Source of the DNA: Polyangium fumosum | GTDB lineage: Bacteria; Myxococcota_A; Polyangia; Polyangiales; Polyangiaceae | Direction: 5' to 3' | DNA length: 64,000 nucleotides | NCBI RefSeq assembly: GCF_005144585.1 | Contig: NZ_SSMQ01000022.1 | Coordinates: forward strand, 103,829 to 167,828 | Shown: in pieces, positions 26,038 through 34,891 of the stretch | Layout of the letters: each line of letters starts with the position of its first letter | How positions within the stretch are numbered: position 1 is the first letter of the stretch | Notes under the pieces: model-generated | Told to the model about the DNA's origin: nothing | What the model saw: the letters and a program-made list of their open reading frames with translations, nothing else | The model's database searches: none | Translations under genes and position numbers: made by a program

Positions 26038-26625
26038 TCAGGGGCCGCCCGAGAGCACGACGTAGGCGATCGGCACGGCCGCGCCGACGAGCACGAAGAT
26101 GCCGCCCCGGCCGATCAAGCCCTTCCGGCCGGGCAGCATGAACATCCCCGAAAACGCGAGCAGGAGGAGCAGGACCGCGTAGCCGTCGGCCACGAAGGTC
26201 CACGCTTTTTTGCCGCGGTTCAAATGCAGCCAGTTCGCGAGCCGCAGGAAAAACCGCGGCTCGTCGCCCTCGTCGAGCACCTTGCCGGTCTGCGTGTCCA
26301 CGTGGAGCGTGCGCCGGTCGAGCGTGATTTCGAGCTGGTTTGGCGCGGCACGATAGACGTCGCTCGGCTTGCCCTTCACGTCGAGCTTTTGAAGGACCCG
26401 CTCCGCGACGGCCTGATCCTCCCCTTCGAGAGGTCCGCCGAGATCGTGCGTGGTCTGGTGGCTCTTGAAATTCGGGTCCCAATCCGCGATGTGGTTCACC
26501 GCAAGGCCGGACGCGGCATACACGAGGGTGAGCCCGACCGCGAGGTTGCCCGCGTCCCGGTGGACCGTGCGGAGGAGGCCCCGCAGCGACAAACGCCGCC
26601 GAGGCTCGGGCGCGCCCTCAGCCAT
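26038..26625 (-). CDS. PepSY-type membrane protein
   Basis: This 195-residue protein has a first membrane helix near residues 28-46 (VGLTLVYAASGLAVNHI), with HRD before it and NHIADW after it, typical of PepSY-associated proteins. An extracytoplasmic PepSY-like region follows (about 85-125), then two more helices near 145-163 and 175-192. Its start overlaps the stop of the Tat molybdoenzyme gene by 8 bases. Together they look like a periplasmic reductase and its membrane electron donor or anchor; this pairing is inferred from gene order. Confidence 0.7.
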   Translation of the reverse strand: MAEGAPEPRRRLSLRGLLRTVHRDAGNLAVGLTLVYAASGLAVNHIADWDPNFKSHQTTHDLGGPLEGEDQAVAERVLQKLDVKGKPSDVYRAAPNQLEITLDRRTLHVDTQTGKVLDEGDEPRFFLRLANWLHLNRGKKAWTFVADGYAVLLLLLAFSGMFMLPGRKGLIGRGGIFVLVGAAVPIAYVVLSGGP

Positions 26626-27334
26626 ACCGCTCCTCGGACCAGGGATCGGCGTGGTTGTGGTAGCCGCGTGTCTCCCAGTAGCCGGGCCGGTCGGTCCGGA
26701 CGAACCGGATGCCCGTCACCCATTTCGCGCTCTTCCAGAAGTAAAGGTCGGGCACGAGCGCGCGCGCAGGCGGGCCGTGCGGGCGCGTGAGCGGATGGCC
26801 CTCGTGTTTGTGCGCGATGAGCACGTTCGGCGCGGTCGCCTCGGCGAGCCGGACGTTCGCCGTGTATCCATTCGCCGCCTCGAAGATCACGTGCCGCACG
26901 GTGTCGCGCACCTTCGCCATCTTGGCGAGCTCGGCGACCTTGACGCCCGTGAATCGAGCGCCGAGCACGCTCCAGCCCGTGACGCAGTGCACGTCGCACG
27001 TCTGCTCGGTCTGCGGCAGGGCGAGCAGGCCCGCGAAATCGAGGTCGAAGGGGTTGTCGACGTCGCCGTGGACGTGCAGCTTGAAGGCCGACGGGCTCGG
27101 GTCGCCCGGGTCGCCGCCCATGGGCTTGAGCGCGTCGAGGATGCGCTGGCCCGGCGGCAGGCGCGGGCGGCCATCGGGGCGGAGCTGCTTGGCCCGCGGG
27201 TCGTCGGTGGCGGCGAGGACGTAGGTGCCGCCGCCGAGCGCGAGGAACGAGGTGCCGGCCGCAGCGGCGCGCAGGAAGGCGCGGCGGCGAATGACGTTTT
27301 CGAGCTCGGGGGAATCATCCTTGGGCTTGGGCAC
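26618..27334 (-). CDS. Tat-exported molybdopterin-dependent oxidoreductase (MsrP/YedY-like)
   Basis: The GTG at 27334 has GAGGAGG 5 bases upstream and is chosen over the GTG at 27358; it gives 238 residues. A twin-arginine signal (RRRAFLRAAAAG, about 16-27) precedes the sulfite-oxidase-fold domain. The Mo-ligating Cys is in CVTGWS (Cys117), and GYxxN/RPHGPPARALVPDLY-type segments follow. Relatives repair oxidised Met in the periplasm or reduce other oxides. The usual haem partner MsrQ is absent; a PepSY membrane protein overlaps instead. Confidence 0.82.
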   Translation of the reverse strand: MPKPKDDSPELENVIRRRAFLRAAAAGTSFLALGGGTYVLAATDDPRAKQLRPDGRPRLPPGQRILDALKPMGGDPGDPSPSAFKLHVHGDVDNPFDLDFAGLLALPQTEQTCDVHCVTGWSVLGARFTGVKVAELAKMAKVRDTVRHVIFEAANGYTANVRLAEATAPNVLIAHKHEGHPLTRPHGPPARALVPDLYFWKSAKWVTGIRFVRTDRPGYWETRGYHNHADPWSEERYG

Positions 27335-27484
27335 AGAAGCCTCCTCGTTCGAGCGCACTCATCCTAGCGTTCTACGCGCGAGCGTCGAGGCGGTTTCAAC
27401 GGCGCGCGCTTCCGATCTCGATCTCTCGCACGGCGATGGCGGGCCCGCAGCGCGGGAGGAGCCCTCCACCGGGGGGGCCCCCCA

Positions 27485-27512
27485 TTGACACCCTGGTCGG
27501 CCGGAGAATGTT
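27485..27512 (+). promoter_or_regulatory. Weak promoter candidate for KGG genes
   Basis: A perfect TTGACA (27485-27490) is followed after about 16-17 bases by AATGTT-like sequence. The -10 match is poor. A G6C6 palindrome sits just upstream at 27472-27483. Placement 25 bases before the first KGG gene is the main support. Confidence 0.3.
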
Positions 27513-27536
27513 CGGCGGGAGCTGGGAGGGAACTAC

Positions 27537-27761
27537 ATGGCAGAGCGCAAAGACGAACCCGGCAAAGGCCAGATGACCGTCGAGGAGGCCGGCCGCAAGG
27601 GCGGGCACATCGGCGGCGAACATACGCGGGACAAGTACGGGCCCGAGTTCTACTCCGAAATCGGCCACAAGGGCGGCCAGCGCGTCCGAGAGCTCATCGA
27701 AGAAGGCAAGCAGTCCGAAGGCGAGGGCGAAGGCGAGCGCGGCCAAGGTCAGAAACGCTAG
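27537..27761 (+). CDS. KGG-repeat stress protein
   Basis: This 74-residue, highly charged protein has two KGG-type motifs ([13 protein letters not shown] and [11 protein letters not shown]), as in YciG/GsiB-like general stress proteins. These are hydrophilic, probably disordered and LEA-like. GGGAGG lies 10 bases before the ATG. It is followed 55 bases later by a longer paralogue with the same N- and C-terminal blocks. A role in desiccation or stationary-phase protection is known for the family, not shown here. Confidence 0.8.
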   Translation: MAERKDEPGKGQMTVEEAGRKGGHIGGEHTRDKYGPEFYSEIGHKGGQRVRELIEEGKQSEGEGEGERGQGQKR

Positions 27762-27816
27762 CCAGAGCGACGAGCGCGGGCTTGCCGCTCGTTTTCCCAA
27801 AGAACAGGAGACGACC

Positions 27817-28146
27817 ATGGCGGAGAAAAAAGAGCAATCCGGGAAGGGTCAAATGACCGTCGAGGAGGCCGGACGGCTGGGCGGTGAGGCCCGCAAGGAA
27901 GAGCTCGGCTCCGAAGGTTACGCCGAGATCGGACGCAAGGGCGGCGAGACCGTGCGCGAGAAGTACGGCCCCGAGTTCTACTCCGAGATCGGGCACAAGG
28001 GCGGGCAGAAGGGCGGCGAGACCGTTCGCGACAAGTACGGCCCCGAGTTCTACTCCGAGATCGGGCACAAGGGCGGTCAGCGCGTCAAGGAGCTGATCGA
28101 GGAGGGAAAGCAATCCGAGGGAGAGGGTGGAGGCGAGAAGAAGTAA
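27817..28146 (+). CDS. KGG-repeat stress protein (expanded paralogue)
   Basis: This 109-residue paralogue of the preceding gene shares [12 protein letters not shown] at the start and [14 protein letters not shown] at the end. It carries two copies of the [16 protein letters not shown] block where the first gene has one, plus a further GRKGG motif. The block number therefore differs by in-frame duplication. The protein is hydrophilic and likely disordered. The two genes probably form one transcript ending at the hairpin at 28154-28174. Confidence 0.8.
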   Translation: MAEKKEQSGKGQMTVEEAGRLGGEARKEELGSEGYAEIGRKGGETVREKYGPEFYSEIGHKGGQKGGETVRDKYGPEFYSEIGHKGGQRVKELIEEGKQSEGEGGGEKK

Positions 28147-28153
28147 ATCTTCG

Positions 28154-28174
28154 CGCGTCGCGGTACGCGGCGCG
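28154..28174. terminator. Hairpin between KGG genes and photolyase
   Basis: CGCGTCGCG (28154-28162) pairs with CGCGGCGCG (28166-28174) around a 3-nt loop with one G-T pair. It lies between two convergent genes, so it could terminate either transcript. No T-tract. Confidence 0.4.
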
Positions 28175-28233
28175 TCGAAACATGAATGTCCGAGGGCCGG
28201 GGTGGATAAAGGACCTTCCCCCCGGCTCTCAAT

Positions 28234-29778
28234 TCATTTCGAGTACCGTTTGTCGCGACGAGCCGCGTCGTCCGGGCCGCCGAACTCGACGAGGTAGCGC
28301 TGGAGGTCGATTTTCTTCAACGTATTTCCCGAGCTCATGTAGCGGACCGTGCCGTAAACCGGTCGTTCGGGGGCCCAGGGACGGTCGTAGCGGCCGAACG
28401 TCCAGAGGATGCCCGAATACGAGTTCGGGTCGCGGCCGTCGAGCGCGTACTTGTCGTTGAGCTCGATCAGGATGGCGAGGGCCTCACGCGGGGTGCGGGT
28501 CCATTCGAGGACACGTTTGCCCCAGAGCATGCGCAGGTAGTTGTGGATGCGGCCGTCGCGGAGGAGCTCGCGTTGCGCCGCGTTCCAGAGGGGATCGGAC
28601 GTGCGCGCGCCTTCGAGCTCGGCGAGGGTGAAGATCGCCGGGCGGGGATCGGATTCGTGATCGGCGAGCGTCTTCTGGGCCCAGTCCGGGAGGGATTCGA
28701 AGCGCTGCGCGTCGTCCGGTCGGAGGGCGCAGAGGTTCAGGCCGATCTCGCGCCAGGTGACGAGCTCGTCGAGGAACGACTCGACGGGCGGGCTCATGCC
28801 CCAAAAACCCTCACGCCTGCCGCCCGCGGGTTTGGTCTTCTTTTCGGTCCAGGCTTCGAGCCGCTCGAGCTCGGCGAAGACCTCGTGCGTGGAGACGTGG
28901 CCAAAATGGAGATAAGGCGAGAGGCCGCTCGTGGCGCGGGCGTCGGGGTCGTTGCGCTCGGTGTCGTACCGGAGGAGGTTCGTCCGCAGGAACCGCGCGA
29001 TCGCGGCGCGGCCCGCCTCGGGGCCGCCCGGAATGCGGGTGACGACGGGGACGGTATGGTCGATCGGGAGCGCGGCGAGCGCCGCGGGCGAGGCGGCGAG
29101 GAGCTCGGGCGAGGCGGCGGGCCAGCGCGCGAGGAGGTCGGGCGCGAGGAGGTTTTTGGGAGAGGCCGGCAGCCCCGCGGCGAGCGGATCGGCGAGCGGG
29201 CGGCGGCGGAGGTGCGGGAGGAGGTTTTTCTGGAGATACGCGCGAAACGAGAAGGCCGTGGTGAAGACACGGTCGGGGGCGTAGATCGGCAAGAGGCCGT
29301 TGGAATCGACCTGCTCGAAGCGGACGGGGATTTGCTTCGCCGCGGCGGCGATCATGCGCGGGAGGAAAAAGATGGGAAAATCGTCGGTGACGACCACGCA
29401 CGCGCGGCGCGAGAGCGCGGCGACGAGGCCCTTGCCCGCGCCGGGGCGAGGTTCGACGTAGGCATGGTGCGTGACGCCGGCCTCGGCGAGGCGGCGGGCA
29501 TTGTCTGCCATACCGCGCAGAACAAACGCATGGAGCCTGTCGCTCGCGTACGGATAGCCGGCGCGCAGGGCTTCGAGGACGACGAGGGGGCGGCCGAGGG
29601 CGCGCGCCCATTCGGCGGCACGTTCGAGGCCGAAGTTGAAATGGGTGCGCCGCGCCGCCGTCATCCAGTAGAGGACGAAGGCCCCGTCCGGCCGGAGATC
29701 GCCGTCGTTCGCCAGGCGCACGCGGTCCGCGGGGACGCGGCTGTCGCGGAGGAGCGTATCAGGGTTCGTCATGGCCAT
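28234..29778 (-). CDS. Deoxyribodipyrimidine photolyase, class II
   Basis: This protein of about 514 residues starts MAMTNPD; a second ATG lies at 29772. The N-terminal Rossmann-like domain (antenna-binding) is followed by the FAD domain. Class II hallmarks are clear in the C-terminal third: WAQKTLADHESDPR, LWNAAQRELLRDGRIHNYLR, then GKRVLEWT, NDKYALDGRDPNSYSG and RYMSS. The enzyme repairs cyclobutane pyrimidine dimers using FADH and light. The segment WTFGRYDRPW varies from the class II form I remember. It is divergent from the S9 peptidase gene. Confidence 0.88.
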   Translation of the reverse strand: MAMTNPDTLLRDSRVPADRVRLANDGDLRPDGAFVLYWMTAARRTHFNFGLERAAEWARALGRPLVVLEALRAGYPYASDRLHAFVLRGMADNARRLAEAGVTHHAYVEPRPGAGKGLVAALSRRACVVVTDDFPIFFLPRMIAAAAKQIPVRFEQVDSNGLLPIYAPDRVFTTAFSFRAYLQKNLLPHLRRRPLADPLAAGLPASPKNLLAPDLLARWPAASPELLAASPAALAALPIDHTVPVVTRIPGGPEAGRAAIARFLRTNLLRYDTERNDPDARATSGLSPYLHFGHVSTHEVFAELERLEAWTEKKTKPAGGRREGFWGMSPPVESFLDELVTWREIGLNLCALRPDDAQRFESLPDWAQKTLADHESDPRPAIFTLAELEGARTSDPLWNAAQRELLRDGRIHNYLRMLWGKRVLEWTRTPREALAILIELNDKYALDGRDPNSYSGILWTFGRYDRPWAPERPVYGTVRYMSSGNTLKKIDLQRYLVEFGGPDDAARRDKRYSK

Positions 29779-30002
29779 GTCCCGACGCGGTTCCCCTAAG
29801 TCAGCAGCCACCACCGGCAAGGGCCGAAGTACGAAGAGGCCTGAAAAATCGACGGACAGTGAAACAAGCCACATGTTGGGGGCACATTTTTTTCAGCGAG
29901 AGGCTCGGGACGCCCGACCGGCTCTTGGAGTATGAAGGCGTCGGTTCACACGCACCGGTGGGGAGCGTCCACCTCCGGGTACGCATGAGGGAGGTTTGCC
30001 CG

Positions 30003-32153
30003 ATGGCACTCGCGAAGAAGATCGGCCTGTCGTTCGTCCTGTCGCTGCTCGTCGGCGTCGCTGCTTGCGCCGAGACGGCGGAGGTTCCGCCGCCCGTGAC
30101 GCCGCCGCCGCCGCCGCCCGCGCGCACGGCCGACGCGACGCCGCCGCCGGCCGCCACGGCCGCCTTGAAGGGCCCGGCCGCGCCGCGGGTCGATACGTCG
30201 CTCATCCCGCGCGACGTGCTCTTCGGCAACCCCGACCGCGCGAGCCCGCAGCTCAGCCACGACGGCAAGCAGCTCTCGTTCCTCGCGCCCGTCGACGGGG
30301 TGATGAACGTGTGGGTCGGCCCCGCGGACGATCCGTCGAAAGCCAAGCCCGTGACGAGCGACAAGGTGCGCGGGATCCGGCAATATTTCTGGGCCTACAC
30401 GAACGACCACGTGCTCTACGTGCAGGACAAGGGCGGCGACGAGAACTGGCATCTCTACGCGGTCGATCTGAAGAAAGGCGAGACGAAGGATCTCACGCCG
30501 ATCGACGGGATCGCGGCGCGGATCTCGGGCGTGTCGCAGAAGATCCCCGGCGAGGTGCTGGTCGGGATCAACGACCGCGACAAGAAGGTGCACGACCTCT
30601 ACCGGATCGACATCAAGACCGGCGAGAAGAAGCTTGTCTTCAAGAACGAGGGGAACTACGCGGGCTTCGAGACGGACGACGATTTCAAGGTCCGGCTCGC
30701 GATGCGCAAAGGGCCCGACGGCGGCGACGTGTTCATCGACCCGAACGCGAAGCCGAAGGAGAAGGGCAAGGAGCCCGAGCCGTACCTGACGGTGCCGTTC
30801 GAGGACGCCGAGACGACGAACCCCGTGGGCTTCGACGGGTCGGGCAAGACGCTCTACCTGCTCGACAGCCGCGGCCGGAACACGGCGGCGCTCTTCGAGC
30901 TCGATTTCGCGACGAAGAAGGCCAAGCTGCTCGTCGAGGACGCGAAGGCCGACGTGCAGCGCTTCATCGGTCACCCGAAGACCGGCAAGCTGCAAGCGGC
31001 GGCGGCGGTGTTCGACAAGCCGACGTGGCAGACGATCGACAAGTCGATCCAGCCGGATCTGGAGCTGCTCGGCAAGCTCGGCGACGGGGAGCTGCGCGTG
31101 CTCAGCCGGACGCTCGACGACAAGCGCTGGCTCGTGGCGCTCGTGCCCTCGGACGGGCCGGTGAAGTATTACCGGTACGATCGTGACAAGAAGAAGACGG
31201 AATTCCTGTTCACGAACCTGAAGGCGCTCGAAGGCAAGCCGCTCTCGAAAATGCATCCGGTGGTGATCAAGTCGCGCGACGGGCTCGACCTGGTGAGCTA
31301 TTTGACGCTGCCGAAGGCGTCGGATCCGGAGGTCGATGGTCGTCCGGACAAGCCGCTGCCGATGGTGCTCCTGGTGCACGGCGGGCCGTGGGCGCGCGAT
31401 ACCTGGGGGCTGAACGGGATGCACCAGTGGCTGGCGAACCGCGGGTATGCGGTGCTGTCGGTGAACTACCGCGGCTCGACCGGGTTCGGGAAGAAGTTCC
31501 TGAACGCCGGGAACAACGAGTGGGCGGGCAAGATGCACGACGACCTGATCGACGCGGTGAAATGGGCCGTGGACGGGAAGGTCGCGGACGGCGCGAAGGT
31601 AGCGATCATGGGCGGGAGTTACGGCGGGTACGCGACGCTCGTGGGGCTGACGTTCACGCCGGACCAGTTCGCCTGCGGGGTCGACATCGTGGGGCCGTCG
31701 AATCTGAAGACGCTCCTGGCGACGATTCCGCCGTACTGGGCGCCGATGGTGGCGACGTTCCACAAGCGAATGGGGGATCCCGGGACGCCCGAGGGGACGA
31801 AGCTCTTGGAGGAGCGGAGCCCGCTCTCGCACGTGGGCAAGATCAAGAAGCCGCTCTTGATCGGGCAGGGCGCGAACGATCCGCGCGTGAAGCAGGCGGA
31901 GAGTGATCAGATCGTGAAGGCGATGCAGGCGAAGAACATCCCGGTGACGTACGTGCTGTATCCCGATGAGGGACACGGGTTCGCGCGGCCGGAGAACCGG
32001 ATGAGCTTCAATGCAGTGGCCGAGACGTTCCTGGCGCAATGCCTGGGCGGGCCGGTCGAGCCGGTGGGCGACGATTTCAAGGGGTCGAGCCTGCAGGTGC
32101 CGGCGGGCGTGGAGCAGGTGTACGGGATCAGCGAGGCGTTGCCGAAGAAGTAG
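30003..32153 (+). CDS. S9-family prolyl oligopeptidase-like lipoprotein
   Basis: The ATG at 30003 follows GGGAGG and gives 716 residues. A lipoprotein signal ends at VAAC (Cys about 20), followed by a Pro-rich linker. A seven-bladed propeller region (about 65-420) precedes the alpha/beta-hydrolase domain. That domain has HGGPW (oxyanion), Ser in GGSYGG (about 541), Asp in GANDPRV and His in DEGHGF. It is expected to cleave short peptides at the cell surface or in the periplasm. All three catalytic residues are present. A textbook terminator follows at 32176. Confidence 0.9.
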   Translation: MALAKKIGLSFVLSLLVGVAACAETAEVPPPVTPPPPPPARTADATPPPAATAALKGPAAPRVDTSLIPRDVLFGNPDRASPQLSHDGKQLSFLAPVDGVMNVWVGPADDPSKAKPVTSDKVRGIRQYFWAYTNDHVLYVQDKGGDENWHLYAVDLKKGETKDLTPIDGIAARISGVSQKIPGEVLVGINDRDKKVHDLYRIDIKTGEKKLVFKNEGNYAGFETDDDFKVRLAMRKGPDGGDVFIDPNAKPKEKGKEPEPYLTVPFEDAETTNPVGFDGSGKTLYLLDSRGRNTAALFELDFATKKAKLLVEDAKADVQRFIGHPKTGKLQAAAAVFDKPTWQTIDKSIQPDLELLGKLGDGELRVLSRTLDDKRWLVALVPSDGPVKYYRYDRDKKKTEFLFTNLKALEGKPLSKMHPVVIKSRDGLDLVSYLTLPKASDPEVDGRPDKPLPMVLLVHGGPWARDTWGLNGMHQWLANRGYAVLSVNYRGSTGFGKKFLNAGNNEWAGKMHDDLIDAVKWAVDGKVADGAKVAIMGGSYGGYATLVGLTFTPDQFACGVDIVGPSNLKTLLATIPPYWAPMVATFHKRMGDPGTPEGTKLLEERSPLSHVGKIKKPLLIGQGANDPRVKQAESDQIVKAMQAKNIPVTYVLYPDEGHGFARPENRMSFNAVAETFLAQCLGGPVEPVGDDFKGSSLQVPAGVEQVYGISEALPKK

Positions 32154-32175
32154 ATCGAGAGACGCGAAGCACGGG

Positions 32176-32216
32176 AGCGCCGCGGAGGGTTCGTCCTTCC
32201 GCGGCGCTTCGTTTTT
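32176..32216 (+). terminator. Rho-independent terminator after the S9 peptidase gene
   Basis: A perfect 11-bp GC-rich stem (AGCGCCGCGGA at 32176-32186 with its complement at 32198-32208) is followed by TCGTTTTT (32209-32216). It is the best intrinsic terminator in the window. It lies between convergent genes and could also stop the methyltransferase transcript. Confidence 0.85.
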
Positions 32217-32223
32217 CGGGGGA

Positions 32224-33255
32224 TCAGGCGGGCTTCTGGAAGAGGACGACCTTGTACGTGTCGGTGCGGTCGACCATGTTCTGGTACAGGTTCGTCCCGG
32301 GGTTGCGATAGAAGTTCTCCATCGCGAGCTTCGCCTCGAGCCGCTTCTTGGCGCCGACGACGGGGACGCGGAAGGCGGGGAACTTGTCGAGGACGTGGCG
32401 CACGTACGCGTCGGCGCGGCCCGCGTCGAGGTCACGCGCGAGGATGGCTTCCTTCGTGACGTCGCGGACCTCGACCTGCTTCATGCCGATCGACTTCAGG
32501 AAATCGAAACAAGGCTGCCACGTGACGTCAGGAATGGCGTTGCCCCACGTGAGGAAACCACCGGGCTTGAGGAGACGGTAGGCGGTGCGGAAGAAACGCT
32601 CGTCCTCCGGCGTCACGATGCCCACCATTTCGGTGACGTGGGTCTCGTTGACGGCGACGAAGTCCGCGGTCCCGTCCGGGATCGAGAGCTTCGTCGCGTC
32701 CGAGTGGGTGGCGACGAGGCGGCCGCGAAGGCCGGGGACGAATTTGCGCCTGCACGTCTCGATGGCGGCCTTTTGCATGTCGACGGCCTCGTAGGTGCAG
32801 TCCGGCAGCACGTTGTGGCAGACGTGGTGCGCGCCGGCACCAGTGCCGCAGCCCATCTCGATGACGTGAACGCGGCCATTGCGCGCCTTGACGTACTCCT
32901 GGATCTCGTTGAACTGATAGAGTCCCGTGTACGCAATCCGACCGAACCGCTGCGGATCGGAGGACAGGATCGGACACTTCCCCCAGGCCTCGGGCCACGC
33001 GTAGCCCCAGGTGTTGAACGTGAATTCGTACGACTCGCCTGTGTCGCCCTCGACGATGCCAACGGAGCGGTAGAGCGAGTAGAGGAGAGAGTAGATCGAC
33101 TGCTTGGTGTAGTCGTCCTCTGCGACGTGCCCGTTCGTGGTCGAGACCTTGGTGCCCGGATCGACGAATCCGCTCAGGACCCACGCACCCAAGATGAGCT
33201 GAAGTTGCGGCGTGGTGTAGGTCTTCGTCGGATCGAGTCGAGTGAAAATATCCAC
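32224..33255 (-). CDS. SAM-dependent methyltransferase
   Basis: The GTG at 33255 has GGGAG about 8 bases upstream; it gives 343 residues (VDIFTRLDPTK...). The class I core shows motif I VIEMGCGTGAGAHH (about 131-144), an acidic motif II region (YEAVDMQKAA) and a motif IV/V region (LSIPDGTADFVAVNETHV, RLLKPGGFLTWG). A 120-residue N-terminal helical extension (YTTPQLQLILGAWVLSGFVD) recalls small-molecule or natural-product methyltransferases. The substrate is unknown. No biosynthetic cluster is adjacent. Confidence 0.82.
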   Translation of the reverse strand: MDIFTRLDPTKTYTTPQLQLILGAWVLSGFVDPGTKVSTTNGHVAEDDYTKQSIYSLLYSLYRSVGIVEGDTGESYEFTFNTWGYAWPEAWGKCPILSSDPQRFGRIAYTGLYQFNEIQEYVKARNGRVHVIEMGCGTGAGAHHVCHNVLPDCTYEAVDMQKAAIETCRRKFVPGLRGRLVATHSDATKLSIPDGTADFVAVNETHVTEMVGIVTPEDERFFRTAYRLLKPGGFLTWGNAIPDVTWQPCFDFLKSIGMKQVEVRDVTKEAILARDLDAGRADAYVRHVLDKFPAFRVPVVGAKKRLEAKLAMENFYRNPGTNLYQNMVDRTDTYKVVLFQKPA

Positions 33256-33317
33256 GTGAGGTCTCCCTTCGGCTATCGGCGCGCACCCTACAAGGACTCG
33301 CCTGGGATTTCCACCAG

Positions 33318-33343
33318 GACGGAGGGTTCGAACCACCTCCGTC
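33318..33343 (-). terminator. Hairpin at the end of the GH5 gene
   Basis: GACGGAGG (33318-33325) pairs perfectly with CCTCCGTC (33336-33343) around a 10-nt loop, overlapping the last two stop-codon bases of the GH5 gene. No T-tract is seen on the minus strand. Confidence 0.4.
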
Positions 33344-34805
33344 AGCGAGGGTGGACCGAGAGCTCGACGCGCGTGGCGCCGGCGGAAGGGCGCACGAGCA
33401 AGACGCCCGGGTGCGTGGCGTCGACGCAGCCGTTCGAGAGCTCGACGCGGTAGCCCGCAGGATAATTTCGCTCCGGAACGATAATTTCCGTGACACCGTT
33501 CTCGGTGGGCGCATCGTACGCGAGGGCAAACCTGCGGGCTGCCGCATCGTAACGAAACGAGGGCGCCTCACCGGCGACCGCGCGGGGATAGGGGCGCGCG
33601 ACGACGGAGGTGATCGCGGTGGCTTCCTGGCCCTCGTCATCGATGAGGGAGAGGTCCTCGGCGTTCCAGGTCTCCTTCGAATCGCTGTACTCCCAGTAGG
33701 TGAAATGGAGGGCATTGTCGTCCATGGCGTCGTAGACGGCCGTGACGTACTCGCCGGCAGTCTCGAGGTGCCGCGGGACGCCCGATTCGCCGATGAGGAC
33801 GGGCATGTTCCACTCGCGGCCCTTGTCGGCCCATTTCGAGAGGTACGTGGCCGCATTCGAAGGAGCCGGGGTGCCGCCGAAGAGGGCGATGGAGTCGTAC
33901 CAGTGCGGCGCAAAGACGAGGCCCTCGCCCTCGGGTTTGTCGAGGTACGTGGATGCGCCGATCGCGTCGGTGCCGGTGGCGTCGAAGAAGACGAGCGCCG
34001 TCGGGTCCTTCGCGCGAAGGAGGGCGGCCATTTCGGTGTAGAAAGGCGTGAGGACGGTTTGCTCCCACGTCTTCAGGTCGGCCGTGCCCTGGTGCGGCTC
34101 GTTGATGGGCTCGTAGCCGAGGACGCCGGGGCGCGTCGCGTGGCGGGCCGCGATGCGCTCCCATAAGGCGCGGAACGCGGTGCGGGCGCCGTGCTCGTCG
34201 GTCCAGAATTTGTCGAACGCGGCCTTCACGTCTTCATCCTGGGAGTACCGGACGAACCAATCGGGGCAATCGTGGTGGGGCTCGGGCGTGGGAAACGGGA
34301 GGGTCCAGCCGGGAAAACCGTCGCCGCAATACACGTCGGAATAAATGTCCTGGTGGAAGTCGACGATCGTCCAGATGCGGCGCTTCCAGGCGCCGTCGAG
34401 GAGGGCGTCGTAACGCGCGAGGAAGATTTCGTCGTCGGTGCCCGGCGTAGGCTCGACCGCGGCCCATACGAACGGGACACGGAGCGCGGAGACCCCCCAC
34501 GCAGCGGCGCGATCGAGGTAACGATCGAGCGATTCCTGGAAACCGGCCTCGGTGGACGCAAAATCGAAGGGGACGAAGGGCGCGAATTTGCTGCGGCCGC
34601 CCGCGTTGACGCCGCGGAGGAAGACGATGCGGCCGAGGGCATCGCGAAGAACGGTGCCGTCGGGCGCGAGGCGCTCGTCCGGGGGCGCAGGGAGCGCGAT
34701 TTCGCAGCGCGGGGCGTCAGGGAGAGCAGCGGGTTCGTCCGTGGAGCCACACGCGAGGAGGGGAAACGAGGCGGTGAGGGGGAGGATTCGGAGGAAACGT
34801 TGCAC
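33342..34805 (-). CDS. GH5-family glycoside hydrolase lipoprotein (endoglycoceramidase-like)
   Basis: This 487-residue protein has a lipobox (PLLAC, Cys19). A family 5 TIM barrel follows: LRGVNAGG (63-70), RVPFVW (109), DFHQD (149), the acid/base Glu236 in NEP, and HWYDS (301). The nucleophile Glu340 lies in LIGESG. A C-terminal beta-domain (about 415-487) resembles the small domain of endoglycoceramidases. It probably hydrolyses beta-glycosides at the cell surface, possibly of predatory or saprophytic use. Both catalytic Glu are present. Confidence 0.85.
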   Translation of the reverse strand: MQRFLRILPLTASFPLLACGSTDEPAALPDAPRCEIALPAPPDERLAPDGTVLRDALGRIVFLRGVNAGGRSKFAPFVPFDFASTEAGFQESLDRYLDRAAAWGVSALRVPFVWAAVEPTPGTDDEIFLARYDALLDGAWKRRIWTIVDFHQDIYSDVYCGDGFPGWTLPFPTPEPHHDCPDWFVRYSQDEDVKAAFDKFWTDEHGARTAFRALWERIAARHATRPGVLGYEPINEPHQGTADLKTWEQTVLTPFYTEMAALLRAKDPTALVFFDATGTDAIGASTYLDKPEGEGLVFAPHWYDSIALFGGTPAPSNAATYLSKWADKGREWNMPVLIGESGVPRHLETAGEYVTAVYDAMDDNALHFTYWEYSDSKETWNAEDLSLIDDEGQEATAITSVVARPYPRAVAGEAPSFRYDAAARRFALAYDAPTENGVTEIIVPERNYPAGYRVELSNGCVDATHPGVLLVRPSAGATRVELSVHPR

Positions 34806-34891
34806 GCGGCGGATGGTAGCGGCGGAGGGTGGGCGCTGTCACGGTGCGTGATGGGCAGAAGCGCGAGGGCTCTGCTAAGCTCGCGGGCGTG

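Noticed and set aside
33318..33343. tRNA T-arm-like GGTTCGAACC
   Set aside because: No acceptor, D or anticodon arms around it; it is the loop of a terminator-like hairpin.
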